A stretch of 64,000 bases of DNA from NCBI RefSeq assembly GCF_014652715.1, contig NZ_BMZI01000003.1:459201-523200 (forward strand). Reading direction: 5' to 3'. Shown here piece after piece: positions 8,948-17,578 of the stretch. Source of the stretch: Salinicola rhizosphaerae. Lineage in GTDB: Bacteria; Pseudomonadota; Gammaproteobacteria; Pseudomonadales; Halomonadaceae. The notes beneath the pieces were generated by a model. It had not been told where the DNA came from and searched no databases. It saw only the letters and a list, made by a program, of their open reading frames with translations. Each line of letters opens with the position of its first letter. The first letter of the stretch is position 1. The translations under genes and the position numbers were made by a program.

Positions 8948-9937
8948 TCAGCCGCCGAGCCGGGCCAGATAGTCTCCAAATGCCTGCTGCCGCCCTCGCC
9001 AGAGCTGCTCGGCGTGACCGGCCTCGACCGGCTCGAAGCAGAGCGTATCGCCGGGCTTCATCTGTCCCAGGCGAGCCAGGTCGGCACGAATCACCGTGGC
9101 GATCTTGGGGTAGCCACCGGTGGTGCCGCGATCGTTCATGGCGATGATCGGCTGCCCGTCGCCCGGAATCTGCACGCTGCCGGTCATCAGCGCGTCGGAG
9201 ACGATATTGTGCCCCTTCGCACTGGCCAGCGTCGGCCCGGTGAGACGGTAGCCCATGCGGTCGGCCAGCGTCGAGATGCGCCACTGCGCGGAGAAAAAGC
9301 GCGCCTGCTTGGCACGGGCAAAAAAGGCTGCCTGCGGGCCGAGCACCACACGGATCGGACGTTTCTCGCGCTGCGGCAGGTGCTGCTCTCCCACGAGTCC
9401 CGCCCGTTCGCGACCGAGATCGGCTGCGGCCAATGGCAAGCGGTCGCCGGCGAGCAGCGCCCGGCCCGCGAAGCCGCCGATGCCGGCGCGAGCGAGCGTC
9501 GAGACGCTGCCCAGAAACGGTTCGGCCGCAAAGCCGCCGCCAACCGCCAGATAAGCCCTGGCGCCGCTCAAGAGTCGTTTCACCTGCAGCACGTCGCCCA
9601 CTTCCAGCGCCAGCGTGCGAAAGGCATCCACGGGCGCGTCGTTCAGCAGAACCTCGGCGTCCCCGGCGATGGCGACCACGCAGCCATCGCCCTCGACGAC
9701 CAGACGCGGGCCCATCAGCGTGATCTCGAGCGCGCCGGTATCGGGCGCATTGCCAACCAGCGCATTGGCGAGCCCAAGGCTCAGAGCATCGAGCGCGCCC
9801 GAGGGCGGCACCCCGAGATGCCCCTGGCCGTGACGGCCGCCATCCTGCAGTGTGGTCATCATGCCGGGCGCCTCGACTCGCAGCGCGGCCGTCTCGATCG
9901 CAAGGTCGGTCATCGCACTCATTCGCACCACTCCCAA
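8948..9937 (-). CDS. pxpC: 5-oxoprolinase subunit C (biotin-dependent carboxyltransferase-like family)
   Basis: 329 residues, full length for the PxpC/KipA family (allophanate hydrolase subunit 2 homologs). Conserved stretches include the N-terminal MTTLQDGGRHGQGHLGVPPSGALD (split here around residue 28), NDRGTTGGYPKIATV near 265-280 and a C-terminal FEPV. It overlaps pxpB by 19 bases on the same strand, as usual for this pair, indicating coupled translation. Together PxpBC catalyse the ATP-dependent step of 5-oxoproline opening with PxpA. Confidence 0.9.
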   Translation of the reverse strand: MGVVRMSAMTDLAIETAALRVEAPGMMTTLQDGGRHGQGHLGVPPSGALDALSLGLANALVGNAPDTGALEITLMGPRLVVEGDGCVVAIAGDAEVLLNDAPVDAFRTLALEVGDVLQVKRLLSGARAYLAVGGGFAAEPFLGSVSTLARAGIGGFAGRALLAGDRLPLAAADLGRERAGLVGEQHLPQREKRPIRVVLGPQAAFFARAKQARFFSAQWRISTLADRMGYRLTGPTLASAKGHNIVSDALMTGSVQIPGDGQPIIAMNDRGTTGGYPKIATVIRADLARLGQMKPGDTLCFEPVEAGHAEQLWRGRQQAFGDYLARLGG

Positions 9938-10635
9938 TCCGGTCGCCAGGCGCAGTCCGATGCCAGACGCGCGAACTCGGCCTCGTCGATAGGCACGAAG
10001 CGCACGCTGTCGCCTGCTTCGATCAGCATCGGCGGGTCGCGTCGGGCATCGAAGGTCGCCAGCGGCGTCTGCCCCAGCAGATGCCAGCCGCTCGGCGCTT
10101 CCACCGAGGTGACCGCTGTCTGCTGGCCGCCAACGCTGATACTGCCAGCCGGCGTGCGGGTGCGCGGTGAATCGCGCCGCGGCGTGTGCAGACTCGTGTC
10201 GAGCCCGCCGAGATAGGCGAAGCCGGGCATGAAGCCGATCATGTAGACGCGATAATCCGGCGCGCTATGCAGCGCGATCAGTTCCTCGCGAGAGAGGCCG
10301 TGGCGCTGTCGAAAGTCATCGAAGTCGAGCCCGAATTCACCACCGTAGGCGACCGGCACTCGCCAGCGGCGCGCCCGTCGCCGTGTTGCCGTCAGCGTCG
10401 AGAGCAGGGCTTCGAGTCTGTCGATCAAGGTCGCCTGGGTGATCGAGACACTGTCGTACTCGATCGCCAACGAGCGGTAGGTCGGCACGATACCGGTCAC
10501 GCCGTCGATACCCGCCTCGCGAACCGCATTCGCGGCGCAGTCGATCCAGCGATTGATCTCGAGATCGATTCGCTCGCCGCACTCGATCAGCACGCCCTGA
10601 TCGGCCAGCGCGACGATGGTGTAGTCAGGTGTCAT
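9919..10635 (-). CDS. pxpB: 5-oxoprolinase subunit B (KipI family)
   Basis: 238 residues, typical for PxpB/KipI. The C-terminal cyclophilin-like domain carries the hallmark GFMPGFAYLGGLD, TPRR and TPAGSISVGGQQT segments. It sits 7 bases downstream of the TRAP permease gene dctM and overlaps pxpC, so transporter and enzyme genes form one transcription unit. Function follows from the conserved PxpABC complex; whether 5-oxoproline itself or a related lactam is the substrate is not decided by the sequence. Confidence 0.9.
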   Translation of the reverse strand: MTPDYTIVALADQGVLIECGERIDLEINRWIDCAANAVREAGIDGVTGIVPTYRSLAIEYDSVSITQATLIDRLEALLSTLTATRRRARRWRVPVAYGGEFGLDFDDFRQRHGLSREELIALHSAPDYRVYMIGFMPGFAYLGGLDTSLHTPRRDSPRTRTPAGSISVGGQQTAVTSVEAPSGWHLLGQTPLATFDARRDPPMLIEAGDSVRFVPIDEAEFARLASDCAWRPDWEWCE

Positions 10636-10642
10636 GTCGGCC

Positions 10643-11947
10643 TTATCCTCGAGCTTCGACGAGATCGGGCAACCAGGTCACGATCTGCGGAAATACCGCC
10701 AGCAGCAGGGTGAACGCCACCATGATCAAAAAGAATGGCGCAACGGCGCGCGCGATCCTGCCGATCTTCATGCCGGTGATGCCATTGATCACGAACAGAT
10801 TGAAACCGACCGGCGGCGTGATCTGCGCCATCTCGACCACCAGCACCAGGAACACGCCGAACCAGATCGGATCGAAACCGGCCTGGGTGATCAGCGGCAG
10901 CGTGATCGGCAAGGTCATCACGATGATCGACATGCCCTCGAGCAGCATGCCGAGCACGACATAGAACACCAGCAGCATGGCGACCAGCGCCAGCGGTGAC
11001 AGACCCAGCGCGCCGATGGTATCGGCGATCGTTCGCGGTACGTTGAGAAAGCCCATGGCGACCGATAAAAACATCGCCCCGACGATGATCAGGCCAATCA
11101 TCGAGGTAATCTGAGCCGCCCCCATCAGCGCACTCCACAGGCTTTTCCAGCTAAGGCAACGCTGCAGGAGGCAGACGATCAGCGCGCCCAGCACGCCGAC
11201 CGCGCCGGCCTCCGTCGGCGTCGCCATGCCGGTCAGCATGCTGCCGATCACGAACGCGATCAACACCGCCACCGGGCCGAGCTGGACCAACGCACGCAGA
11301 TAGTCAGCCGCTTTCAGCCCCCGCTGTCGTGGTGGCAGTTCGCCCGGCCGCGATAGCGCATAAAGACCGAGATAGACCATGAACGCGAGCGCCAGCAAGA
11401 GCCCCGGCACGATGCCGGCGATGAACATCTTCAGGATCGAGACCTGCGCCAGCACGCCGTAGATGATCATGATCGTGCTCGGCGGAATCAAAAAGCCGAG
11501 CGTACCGGCACCGGCCAGCGAGCCAGCGGCGATGCGAGCGTCGTAGCCGCGCGCCATCAGTTCGCTGGAGGTGATCCGTCCGACCGTCGCGGTCGTGGCT
11601 GCCGAGGAACCGGAGATCGCCGCGAACAGCGTGCAGCCGAGAATATTGGTGTGCAGAAGACGCCCGGGAATGCGGTCGACCCAGGGTGCCAGGCCGTCGA
11701 ACAGCAGTTGGGTCAGGCGGCTGCGGAAAAGCAGCTCGCCCATCAGGATGAACAGCGGCAGCGCCACCAGCTCGGCACTGGTGGTCGAATTCCACACGGT
11801 CTGCGCCAGCAGCTTCTCCACCGGCATGAAACCGCGAAAGCTCTCCAGCGAGAGAATACCGACGCCGGCGAGACCCAGTCCGACCCAGACCCCGCTGGCG
11901 AGCAGCGCCACCAGCAGGCCGAAGGCCGTTAGCATGATCGCAGTCAT
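10643..11947 (-). CDS. TRAP transporter large permease (DctM family)
   Basis: 434 residues with about 12 hydrophobic helices, the usual DctM length. Family segments such as ATVGRITSSELMARGYD and GTLGFLIPPSTIMIIYG are present. Located in the cytoplasmic membrane, it forms the Na+-driven channel of a tripartite high-affinity uptake system. Overlaps the small permease gene by four bases and precedes pxpB by seven, tying the transporter to the 5-oxoprolinase-type enzymes. Confidence 0.93.
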   Translation of the reverse strand: MTAIMLTAFGLLVALLASGVWVGLGLAGVGILSLESFRGFMPVEKLLAQTVWNSTTSAELVALPLFILMGELLFRSRLTQLLFDGLAPWVDRIPGRLLHTNILGCTLFAAISGSSAATTATVGRITSSELMARGYDARIAAGSLAGAGTLGFLIPPSTIMIIYGVLAQVSILKMFIAGIVPGLLLALAFMVYLGLYALSRPGELPPRQRGLKAADYLRALVQLGPVAVLIAFVIGSMLTGMATPTEAGAVGVLGALIVCLLQRCLSWKSLWSALMGAAQITSMIGLIIVGAMFLSVAMGFLNVPRTIADTIGALGLSPLALVAMLLVFYVVLGMLLEGMSIIVMTLPITLPLITQAGFDPIWFGVFLVLVVEMAQITPPVGFNLFVINGITGMKIGRIARAVAPFFLIMVAFTLLLAVFPQIVTWLPDLVEARG

Positions 11948-12495
11948 GATTCACCCTCCGTAGGGCCAGAAGCGGCGGCGCCATCGTCATCGGGCGTCGT
12001 CTCCAGCAGACTCGGCGCTGCGATCAGCGCCACTGCCCTGACCACGAGCGTCAGCGTGAAAATGGTGATCCCGAGTAGCATCAGCGCCCGCGGCACGATC
12101 AGCGGAATCTGCTGAGGTGTGCTCGAAACCGTGCCGTTGTGCCACGTCTGCAGGCAGAAACCGACGAACGCCGCCGTAAAGAAGACCGCAATGGCAGCGC
12201 CGATCAGCGTCGCCAGTAGATCCAGCCAGCGCACGGCAGCCGCCGGCAGATGCTCGCGCAGCAGCGTGATGCGGATGTGCTTGTCGTTGCGCAGCGCCCA
12301 GCTACTCGCCATGAAGATCACCAGTCCAAGCAGATAGCCGCTGACTTCCCAGGTAAAACCGAGGCTCGTCCCGAGCAGGTTGCGCGAGACGATCTCGGAG
12401 AGCATCAGAACGAACAATAGCGCCATGGCGATAGCCGCCAGCATGCCGGCAGCGCGCGCCAGAAAGTCGCTCGCTTGGAGTAGACGAGAGATCAT
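11944..12495 (-). CDS. TRAP transporter small permease (DctQ family)
   Basis: 183 residues with four predicted membrane helices and the family-typical FTWEVSGYLLGLVIF segment in the second helix region. It bridges the substrate-binding protein and the large permease. It lies 73 bases after dctP and overlaps dctM by four bases. The C-terminal tail is short, acidic and low-complexity. Confidence 0.9.
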   Translation of the reverse strand: MISRLLQASDFLARAAGMLAAIAMALLFVLMLSEIVSRNLLGTSLGFTWEVSGYLLGLVIFMASSWALRNDKHIRITLLREHLPAAAVRWLDLLATLIGAAIAVFFTAAFVGFCLQTWHNGTVSSTPQQIPLIVPRALMLLGITIFTLTLVVRAVALIAAPSLLETTPDDDGAAASGPTEGES

Positions 12496-12568
12496 CGAGC
12501 CCCCTGTAGGAAACGACCGAAACCGACGCCGAAGTTGGAACTCGGCGTCGCGTGGGGAGGGTGAACGG

Positions 12569-13585
12569 TTACTCGGCGTCGCGCGCGTCGAGGTACTTCG
12601 TCATCAGCTCGTCAGCCTCGGCACCGGCGGATTCGCGGAATTGCTTCCACTGCGGCTGCGCGGCTTCCGTGAGCTGCTTCGACAATGTCTCGCTGGGGCT
12701 CGACATGTGGATGCCGTGATCGGCGAGGATCTTGGCGTTGCGCTTATCCTCGTCCTGCGACACCTGCTGGAACTGCGGCTCCATCTTCTGTGCCAGCGAC
12801 TCGATCGTCTGCTGCTGCTCATCGGTCAGCGAATTCCAGGCATCGAGATTGATCGAGACGACATCCGGTGCGAGCTGCCAGTCGAGCTTGTTGAAGTAGT
12901 CGGTGAACTCCCAGAAACTGCCATCCACACCGGAGGGCGTCGAGGTCGTCACGCCGTCGATCGCCCCGGACGCCAGTGCGGGAACCACCTCCCCCCACGG
13001 CATCTGCACCGGTGAGGCGCCCAGCGCCTTGAAGAACTCGGTGCCGTTCTTGTCGACCGTGCGCAGCTTCACGCCCTGCAGGTCATCGACGCTCTCGACC
13101 GGTTGCTGGGTGAAGACCCCCTGACCGGGCCACGGCACGGTGTAGAGAAACTTCTGGTTGAACTGTGCAGCGGTCTTCTCGTAATACGGCCATGCCAGCT
13201 TGCGCAGCAGCGCCGCATCGTCCTGATCGCGCGTCAGATACGGGACTGACTCGATACCCAGCAGCGGTGCCTGCCCGACCTGCTGGGTCAACAGCATGTC
13301 GGCGCCCTGGACGATCCCGTCACGCACCGCGGACAGCAGCTCCGGCCCCTTGAGACCGAGATCGCCACCGGCATGAATGTCGAACTCGACTTCGCCATCG
13401 GTCGCCTTCTTCACGGCGTCGGCGAACTGGTTGAGCGTCTTGACCTGGAAATTGCCCTCCGGCCACGGCGTGACGATCATCAGTTGGGTGGCAGCCTGGG
13501 CGGAAAAGGCAACCGCGCTGAGAACGGTTGCCGCACCGAGCGCGGCCAGGCGGGCACGAGTGGATCGAGAGTGGATTGGCTTCAT
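12569..13585 (-). CDS. TRAP transporter substrate-binding protein (DctP family)
   Basis: 338 residues with a cleavable signal peptide (about 1-29, ending FSAQA). The mature part has the DctP layout, including the conserved GVKLRTVDKNGTEFF-like helix region and the WGEVVPALASGAIDG stretch with the substrate-carboxylate arginine just before it. The open frame continues upstream to 13699, but ATG 13585 is preceded by GGAG and begins the signal peptide. First gene of the dctPQM-pxpBC run; a TGGCATACCA palindrome lies about 95 bases upstream. Confidence 0.9.
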   Translation of the reverse strand: MKPIHSRSTRARLAALGAATVLSAVAFSAQAATQLMIVTPWPEGNFQVKTLNQFADAVKKATDGEVEFDIHAGGDLGLKGPELLSAVRDGIVQGADMLLTQQVGQAPLLGIESVPYLTRDQDDAALLRKLAWPYYEKTAAQFNQKFLYTVPWPGQGVFTQQPVESVDDLQGVKLRTVDKNGTEFFKALGASPVQMPWGEVVPALASGAIDGVTTSTPSGVDGSFWEFTDYFNKLDWQLAPDVVSINLDAWNSLTDEQQQTIESLAQKMEPQFQQVSQDEDKRNAKILADHGIHMSSPSETLSKQLTEAAQPQWKQFRESAGAEADELMTKYLDARDAE

Positions 13586-13679
13586 CGTTGACTCCAGAGC
13601 GTTGTTGTTGTCAACCACGCGGTGTGGCCTTATCTTGATCACGACTGTTGAAATTGCTGTCGTCGCCGTGGAATATCTT

Positions 13680-13689
13680 TGGCATACCA
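13680..13689. promoter_or_regulatory. Candidate FCD-GntR operator TGGCATACCA
   Basis: Inverted repeat TTGG-CATA-CCAA (13679-13690) upstream of dctP. It differs from the 5733-5742 site at only one base of ten, so both divergent arms of the locus share a probable operator. Binding by the GntR protein encoded at 8198-8875 is inferred. Confidence 0.5.
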
Positions 13690-13690
13690 A

Positions 13691-14012
13691 GGAATGCAAG
13701 TCAATTCATCTAGTGCAATTGGTCCTTGGTCGAAGGATCGCCGCCTGCCGGTGGCTCGCCTCGGAAGCAGCCGTAGAGTTGGTGCTTCACGAAGGCAAAG
13801 GTTCCCGCAGCTTGTCACTCTCACCGCGATTTGGACTGAGCGGTGATGTCGAGCAAAAAATCATTACTTCCTAAATACTCATATTTAAAACAACATTGCT
13901 AAGCATGAGCTTTGGGTCAGCACAGAAAATGTTGTAATAGCGATGTAGTGACGACCCTAAAACCATAAACTGGTAGACGGTGTGCCACAAGACAGGAATC
14001 GCAAGTCAATCC
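13691..14012. other. Intergenic region at a base-composition step
   Basis: 322 bases between the dctP control region and the MFS gene. The left half (to about 13855) has normal GC content; from there the sequence turns AT-rich with runs such as AAATACTCATATTTAAAAC. I see no credible gene, hairpin terminator or repeat. The step marks the left edge of the AT-rich segment that continues into the MFS gene. Confidence 0.5.
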
Positions 14013-15278
14013 ATGACAAAAATAACAGAACTGATTTCTCAAAATCCCAAAAAACCCTCTCATTTGATGATGATGGGACTTATATGTTCATTGCTTGGCA
14101 CCATGTTGGTAGAAGGCAGCATCGCGCCAATGATCGCGCTGGGTTTTCTACCCATCACGTGGTTGCCGGTATATACAACGGTAACGCGCATTCTGGATGT
14201 ATCGAGCATGTTTATTGCTCGATACATCCACAAGCTCCCACCTGGCAATACATTAATATTTTGCGAAAGTGCAAACATTGGCTTTTCAATAATTGCATTA
14301 GCAGCTATTTTATTTAGTACGATAAGCCCAATTCTGATACTTCCAACCTACCTGCTAGCCATTTCTTTTCTACCTACTGTGATTGACTTGGCAGAGGAGA
14401 TGTATGCCGAAACCTTATCCCGCGAGTCGGAGAACCGTGCAGCCAATTTCAATACGACTATGTTGATGCTGATACCGATCGCTTCTTCCGTCGTTGCTAG
14501 GCCAATAGGCAGTCTATTTGTCGACATCTCTGTCTCGATCATAATATTCGCAAACATAATTTTCTCTTTACTTGCATTGTATTTCAGATTGAAAGCCGTC
14601 AAGTTGTCGCGAAAAACAGAGCACCTTTTTACGCCACAGAAAAACCCTCAGGCCGATTTCCAGGTGACAAGCATTTTTCGATTTTTGAACTTCTCACCGG
14701 GTTCAGCGCTTCTCGTTCCCACTCTCTCGTTGGCATCCGGCATGACAAGCATTTATCTGACGATATGGATAGCAAGTCATTTCGATAGTCCGGCAACCAC
14801 AATTTCTCTACTGATATTTGCGGGTGGCATTGGTACGACTATCGGCCCGTGGATAGGAAGAAGAACAATGCGAAAATACCGTTTCACGTCAGTCGCTGTC
14901 TTTTGTCTTCTGCTGTTATTCATTCTCCATTTGACAGGTTTTGTAGCGCTCAAAACAGAGCTTTTTCTAAGCACTGCGAGCACCGCCTTTATATCATGCA
15001 GCTTGGCATATATTTTTCTGACGGGTGTTGCCACCGGCGGTATCTTTCTCATCAATGTCACCGCTCGCCAGAAGCGTTACCGGGGCGAGGAATTTGCCAA
15101 CGCGCTGGGGGTATCACATACGCTTTCAGCCATTCTATTCGCCGTGGGCTCATGGATCGGACTGACGCTGAACGTCGAGAAAGATCCAGCCATCGCTCTT
15201 CTGCTCGCCGCTTTAATCACGGCAATTCCTTTATTCGCGATAAACCGTAAAGACACGTTACGCCATGAAGGGAACTAG
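14013..15278 (+). CDS. MFS-like 12-helix transporter, AT-rich
   Basis: 421 residues, almost entirely hydrophobic helices with short polar loops, in the size and two-half arrangement of major facilitator proteins. I do not recognise the subfamily or substrate. ATG 14013 is preferred; a GTG at 13980 in frame would add 11 residues without a ribosome site. About the first 350 codons are strikingly AT-rich compared with everything around, while from about 15060 the codon use returns to the local GC-rich pattern. This points to transfer, possibly followed by recombination with a resident 3' end. It is a single gene with no obvious partner. Confidence 0.72.
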   Translation: MTKITELISQNPKKPSHLMMMGLICSLLGTMLVEGSIAPMIALGFLPITWLPVYTTVTRILDVSSMFIARYIHKLPPGNTLIFCESANIGFSIIALAAILFSTISPILILPTYLLAISFLPTVIDLAEEMYAETLSRESENRAANFNTTMLMLIPIASSVVARPIGSLFVDISVSIIIFANIIFSLLALYFRLKAVKLSRKTEHLFTPQKNPQADFQVTSIFRFLNFSPGSALLVPTLSLASGMTSIYLTIWIASHFDSPATTISLLIFAGGIGTTIGPWIGRRTMRKYRFTSVAVFCLLLLFILHLTGFVALKTELFLSTASTAFISCSLAYIFLTGVATGGIFLINVTARQKRYRGEEFANALGVSHTLSAILFAVGSWIGLTLNVEKDPAIALLLAALITAIPLFAINRKDTLRHEGN

Positions 15279-15328
15279 CTCGACGAGCACTCACCGGCTC
15301 GACCGACATGCTTCTGCCCAAACCTAAA

Positions 15329-15348
15329 CCGCCGCCCGAAGGCGGCGG
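15329..15348 (-). terminator. Hairpin with UUCG loop
   Basis: Perfect 8-bp GC stem CCGCCGCC/GGCGGCGG. Read on the minus strand the loop is TTCG, the very stable tetraloop, and the sequence continues TTTAGGTTT. It lies 20 bases after the end of the M42 peptidase gene and probably terminates it; it may also serve the convergent MFS gene. Confidence 0.75.
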
Positions 15349-15368
15349 CGTCGATCCGATCGAAGGCG

Positions 15369-16508
15369 TCAGTCGAAGTAGCTGAAGGTCTCGCCCGGTT
15401 CGATATCGAGCAGGGTGTGGTAGATCAACTCGATCACGTGCTCGACGTCCTGCTTGTGGACCATCTCGACGGTGGTGTGCATGTAGCGAAGCGGCAGCGA
15501 GATCAGCGCCGAGGCGACTCCTGAATTGCTGTAGGCGAAGGCGTCGGTATCGGTGCCGGTAGCCCGTGAACGCGGGAGACGCTGGAACGGAATCTTCTGC
15601 TCGGTGGCGACCTTGATCAACCGCTCGCGCAGCTTGTTCTGGATCGCCGGGGCGTAGCAGATCACCGGGCCGTCGCCGATCTTATTGGCGCCCTCGCGAC
15701 GCGGCTCGATCATCGGCGTCGAGGTGTCGTGGCTGACATCGGTGACGATGGCGACGTTCGGGTCGAGCCGCTCTGCGATCATCTCCGCCCCGCGCAGGCC
15801 GACCTCTTCCTGCACCGCGTTGACGATGTAGAGACCGAAGTTCAGCTTCTGCTTGCGCGCCTTCAGCAGGCGCGCGACCTCGGCGATCATGAAACCGCCG
15901 ATGCGGTTGTCGATGGCGCGGCAGACCAGCTTGTCGCCATTGAGGACGAAGAACTCGTCCGGATAGGTGATCACGCAGCCGACGTGCACGCCTAGCGCTT
16001 CGACCTCGTCCTTCGAACTCGCGCCGACGTCGATGAAGATGTTGTCGAGCTCCGGCGGCTTCTCCTTCGGCCCCTGGCGCCGAGTATGGATCGCCGGCCA
16101 GCCGAACACGCCCTGCACGATGCCGTTGTCGGTATGGATGTTGACGCGCTTGGAGGGTGCGATCTGGTGGTCGCTGCCGCCATTTCGGATGACGTAGATC
16201 AGGCCGCTGTCGGTGATGTAGTTGACGTACCAGGAAATCTCGTCGGCATGGCCTTCGATCACCACCTTGTAGTCGGCCTGCGGATTGATCACGCCGACCG
16301 CGGTGCCGTAAGTGTCGGTGATGAACTCATCGACGTAGGGCCGCAGGTACTCCATCCACAGCTTCTGGCCTTCCCACTCGTAGCCAGTGGGCGAGGCGTT
16401 GTTCAGATAGCGCTCCAAAAACGTCATTGCGCCGGCGTCGAGCGGCGTCGCGCTGGACTTGGGGCTCTTGCGGGTGGTCTTGGTGCTTTTACTCGGGCTC
16501 TTGCTCAT
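15369..16508 (-). CDS. M42-family metallopeptidase (glutamyl aminopeptidase/endoglucanase-like fold)
   Basis: 379 residues. The dinuclear metal-site signatures of M42 are visible: GHADEI, AIDNRIGG, the catalytic EEVGLRGA, a TDVSHDT aspartate and a C-terminal MHTTVEMV histidine. The first 25 residues are a Ser/Lys/Thr-rich tail (SKSPSKSTKTTRKSP) that is not part of the fold. Cytosolic aminopeptidase is the general family role. One M42 branch belongs to the osmolyte NAGGN biosynthesis cluster, but no other NAGGN gene is present here, so I do not assign it. Monocistronic with a hairpin terminator. Confidence 0.85.
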   Translation of the reverse strand: MSKSPSKSTKTTRKSPKSSATPLDAGAMTFLERYLNNASPTGYEWEGQKLWMEYLRPYVDEFITDTYGTAVGVINPQADYKVVIEGHADEISWYVNYITDSGLIYVIRNGGSDHQIAPSKRVNIHTDNGIVQGVFGWPAIHTRRQGPKEKPPELDNIFIDVGASSKDEVEALGVHVGCVITYPDEFFVLNGDKLVCRAIDNRIGGFMIAEVARLLKARKQKLNFGLYIVNAVQEEVGLRGAEMIAERLDPNVAIVTDVSHDTSTPMIEPRREGANKIGDGPVICYAPAIQNKLRERLIKVATEQKIPFQRLPRSRATGTDTDAFAYSNSGVASALISLPLRYMHTTVEMVHKQDVEHVIELIYHTLLDIEPGETFSYFD

Positions 16509-16652
16509 GCGTCCTTCCTGTCGTTTCCCGGGATAGTGTCAGATTCACGCTCTAGCTTAGCAGCCTCATTGTCGAGAATGCGCCATCGCCCATCGTCAGC
16601 GACTACGCTGAAGGTCTGGATACCGACCGGATACCGATGAGGGAGAGACAGG

Positions 16653-17555
16653 ATGTCTGGCGAACCGTTGCGCCACCACGGACGCTTTTCTTATCGCCCG
16701 ATCACCGACCGGGACGCCTGGCGCTGGCCGGGAAATACGAATCTCGCTATCTACGTCGCGCTCAACCTGGAACACTTCGAGTTCGGCCAGGGCCGCGGTC
16801 CAGGTATCGCACCGCCCGCGCCTGCCGGCGAACCGGACGTACTCAACTATGCCTGGCGTGAATACGGCAATCGCGTCGGCGCCTGGCGCTGTCTGGAACT
16901 GTTCGACGCCCTCGAGCTGCCTGCCGGCGTGATTGCCAATAGCGCGGTTCTCGATCACTGCCCCGCGCTGCTCGATGCCTTCGTCGCCCGCGGCGACGAG
17001 ATCATCGCCCACGGGCATACCAACGCCGCGCGCCAGGGTCAGATGACACGAGACGACGAGCGCCGGATGATCGTCGAGAGTCGGCAGCGCCTGGCGGCAC
17101 ATCTGGGCCAGCCGCCCAAGGGCTGGCTGTCACCCTGGATTTCGGAGAGCGAGAGGACGCCGGATCTGCTGGCCGAGGCGGGTTTCGGCTACACGTTGAA
17201 CTGGGCTCATGACGACCGCCCAACCCCGATGCGTACGGATCACGGCCGCCTGTGGTCGATCCCCTACCCGCAGGAGCTCAACGACATTCCGACGATCTCG
17301 ACTCACCGCGTGTCGATGGACGAGTTCTGCGACATGATCCGCGATCAGTTCTTCGAACTACTCGAGCAGTCCCGAGATCAGCCGCTGGTGATGGGAATCG
17401 CGCTGCATCCGTTTCTGGTCGGCCAGCCGTTTCGCCTGCGCCGGCTGCGAGAGAGTCTGCGCGAACTGGCAGGCTATCGTCAGGCGCAGGGTGTCTGGTG
17501 GGCGACCCCCGGTCGGATCGCCAGTCACGTCATCCAGATGTCATCCCACGACTGA
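16653..17555 (+). CDS. Polysaccharide deacetylase-family protein (PuuE/allantoinase-like branch)
   Basis: 300 residues with the NodB-type deacetylase fold. Seen are an EYGNRVGAWR segment, the HGHTN metal-histidine motif near residue 110, SPWISES near 158 and an ALHPF histidine near 250. These resemble the cofactor-independent allantoinase (PuuE) and related carbohydrate deacetylases more than secreted chitin deacetylases, and there is no signal peptide. GGGAGAGACAGG precedes ATG 16653. The DUF1275 gene follows 23 bases later. Substrate undetermined. Confidence 0.8.
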   Translation: MSGEPLRHHGRFSYRPITDRDAWRWPGNTNLAIYVALNLEHFEFGQGRGPGIAPPAPAGEPDVLNYAWREYGNRVGAWRCLELFDALELPAGVIANSAVLDHCPALLDAFVARGDEIIAHGHTNAARQGQMTRDDERRMIVESRQRLAAHLGQPPKGWLSPWISESERTPDLLAEAGFGYTLNWAHDDRPTPMRTDHGRLWSIPYPQELNDIPTISTHRVSMDEFCDMIRDQFFELLEQSRDQPLVMGIALHPFLVGQPFRLRRLRESLRELAGYRQAQGVWWATPGRIASHVIQMSSHD

Positions 17556-17578
17556 AAGTTCTCGAACGAGCGACCGCC

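Noticed and set aside
15369-16508. NAGGN osmolyte-system peptidase
   Set aside because: No asparagine synthase-like or other NAGGN genes adjoin it, so the general M42 call is safer.
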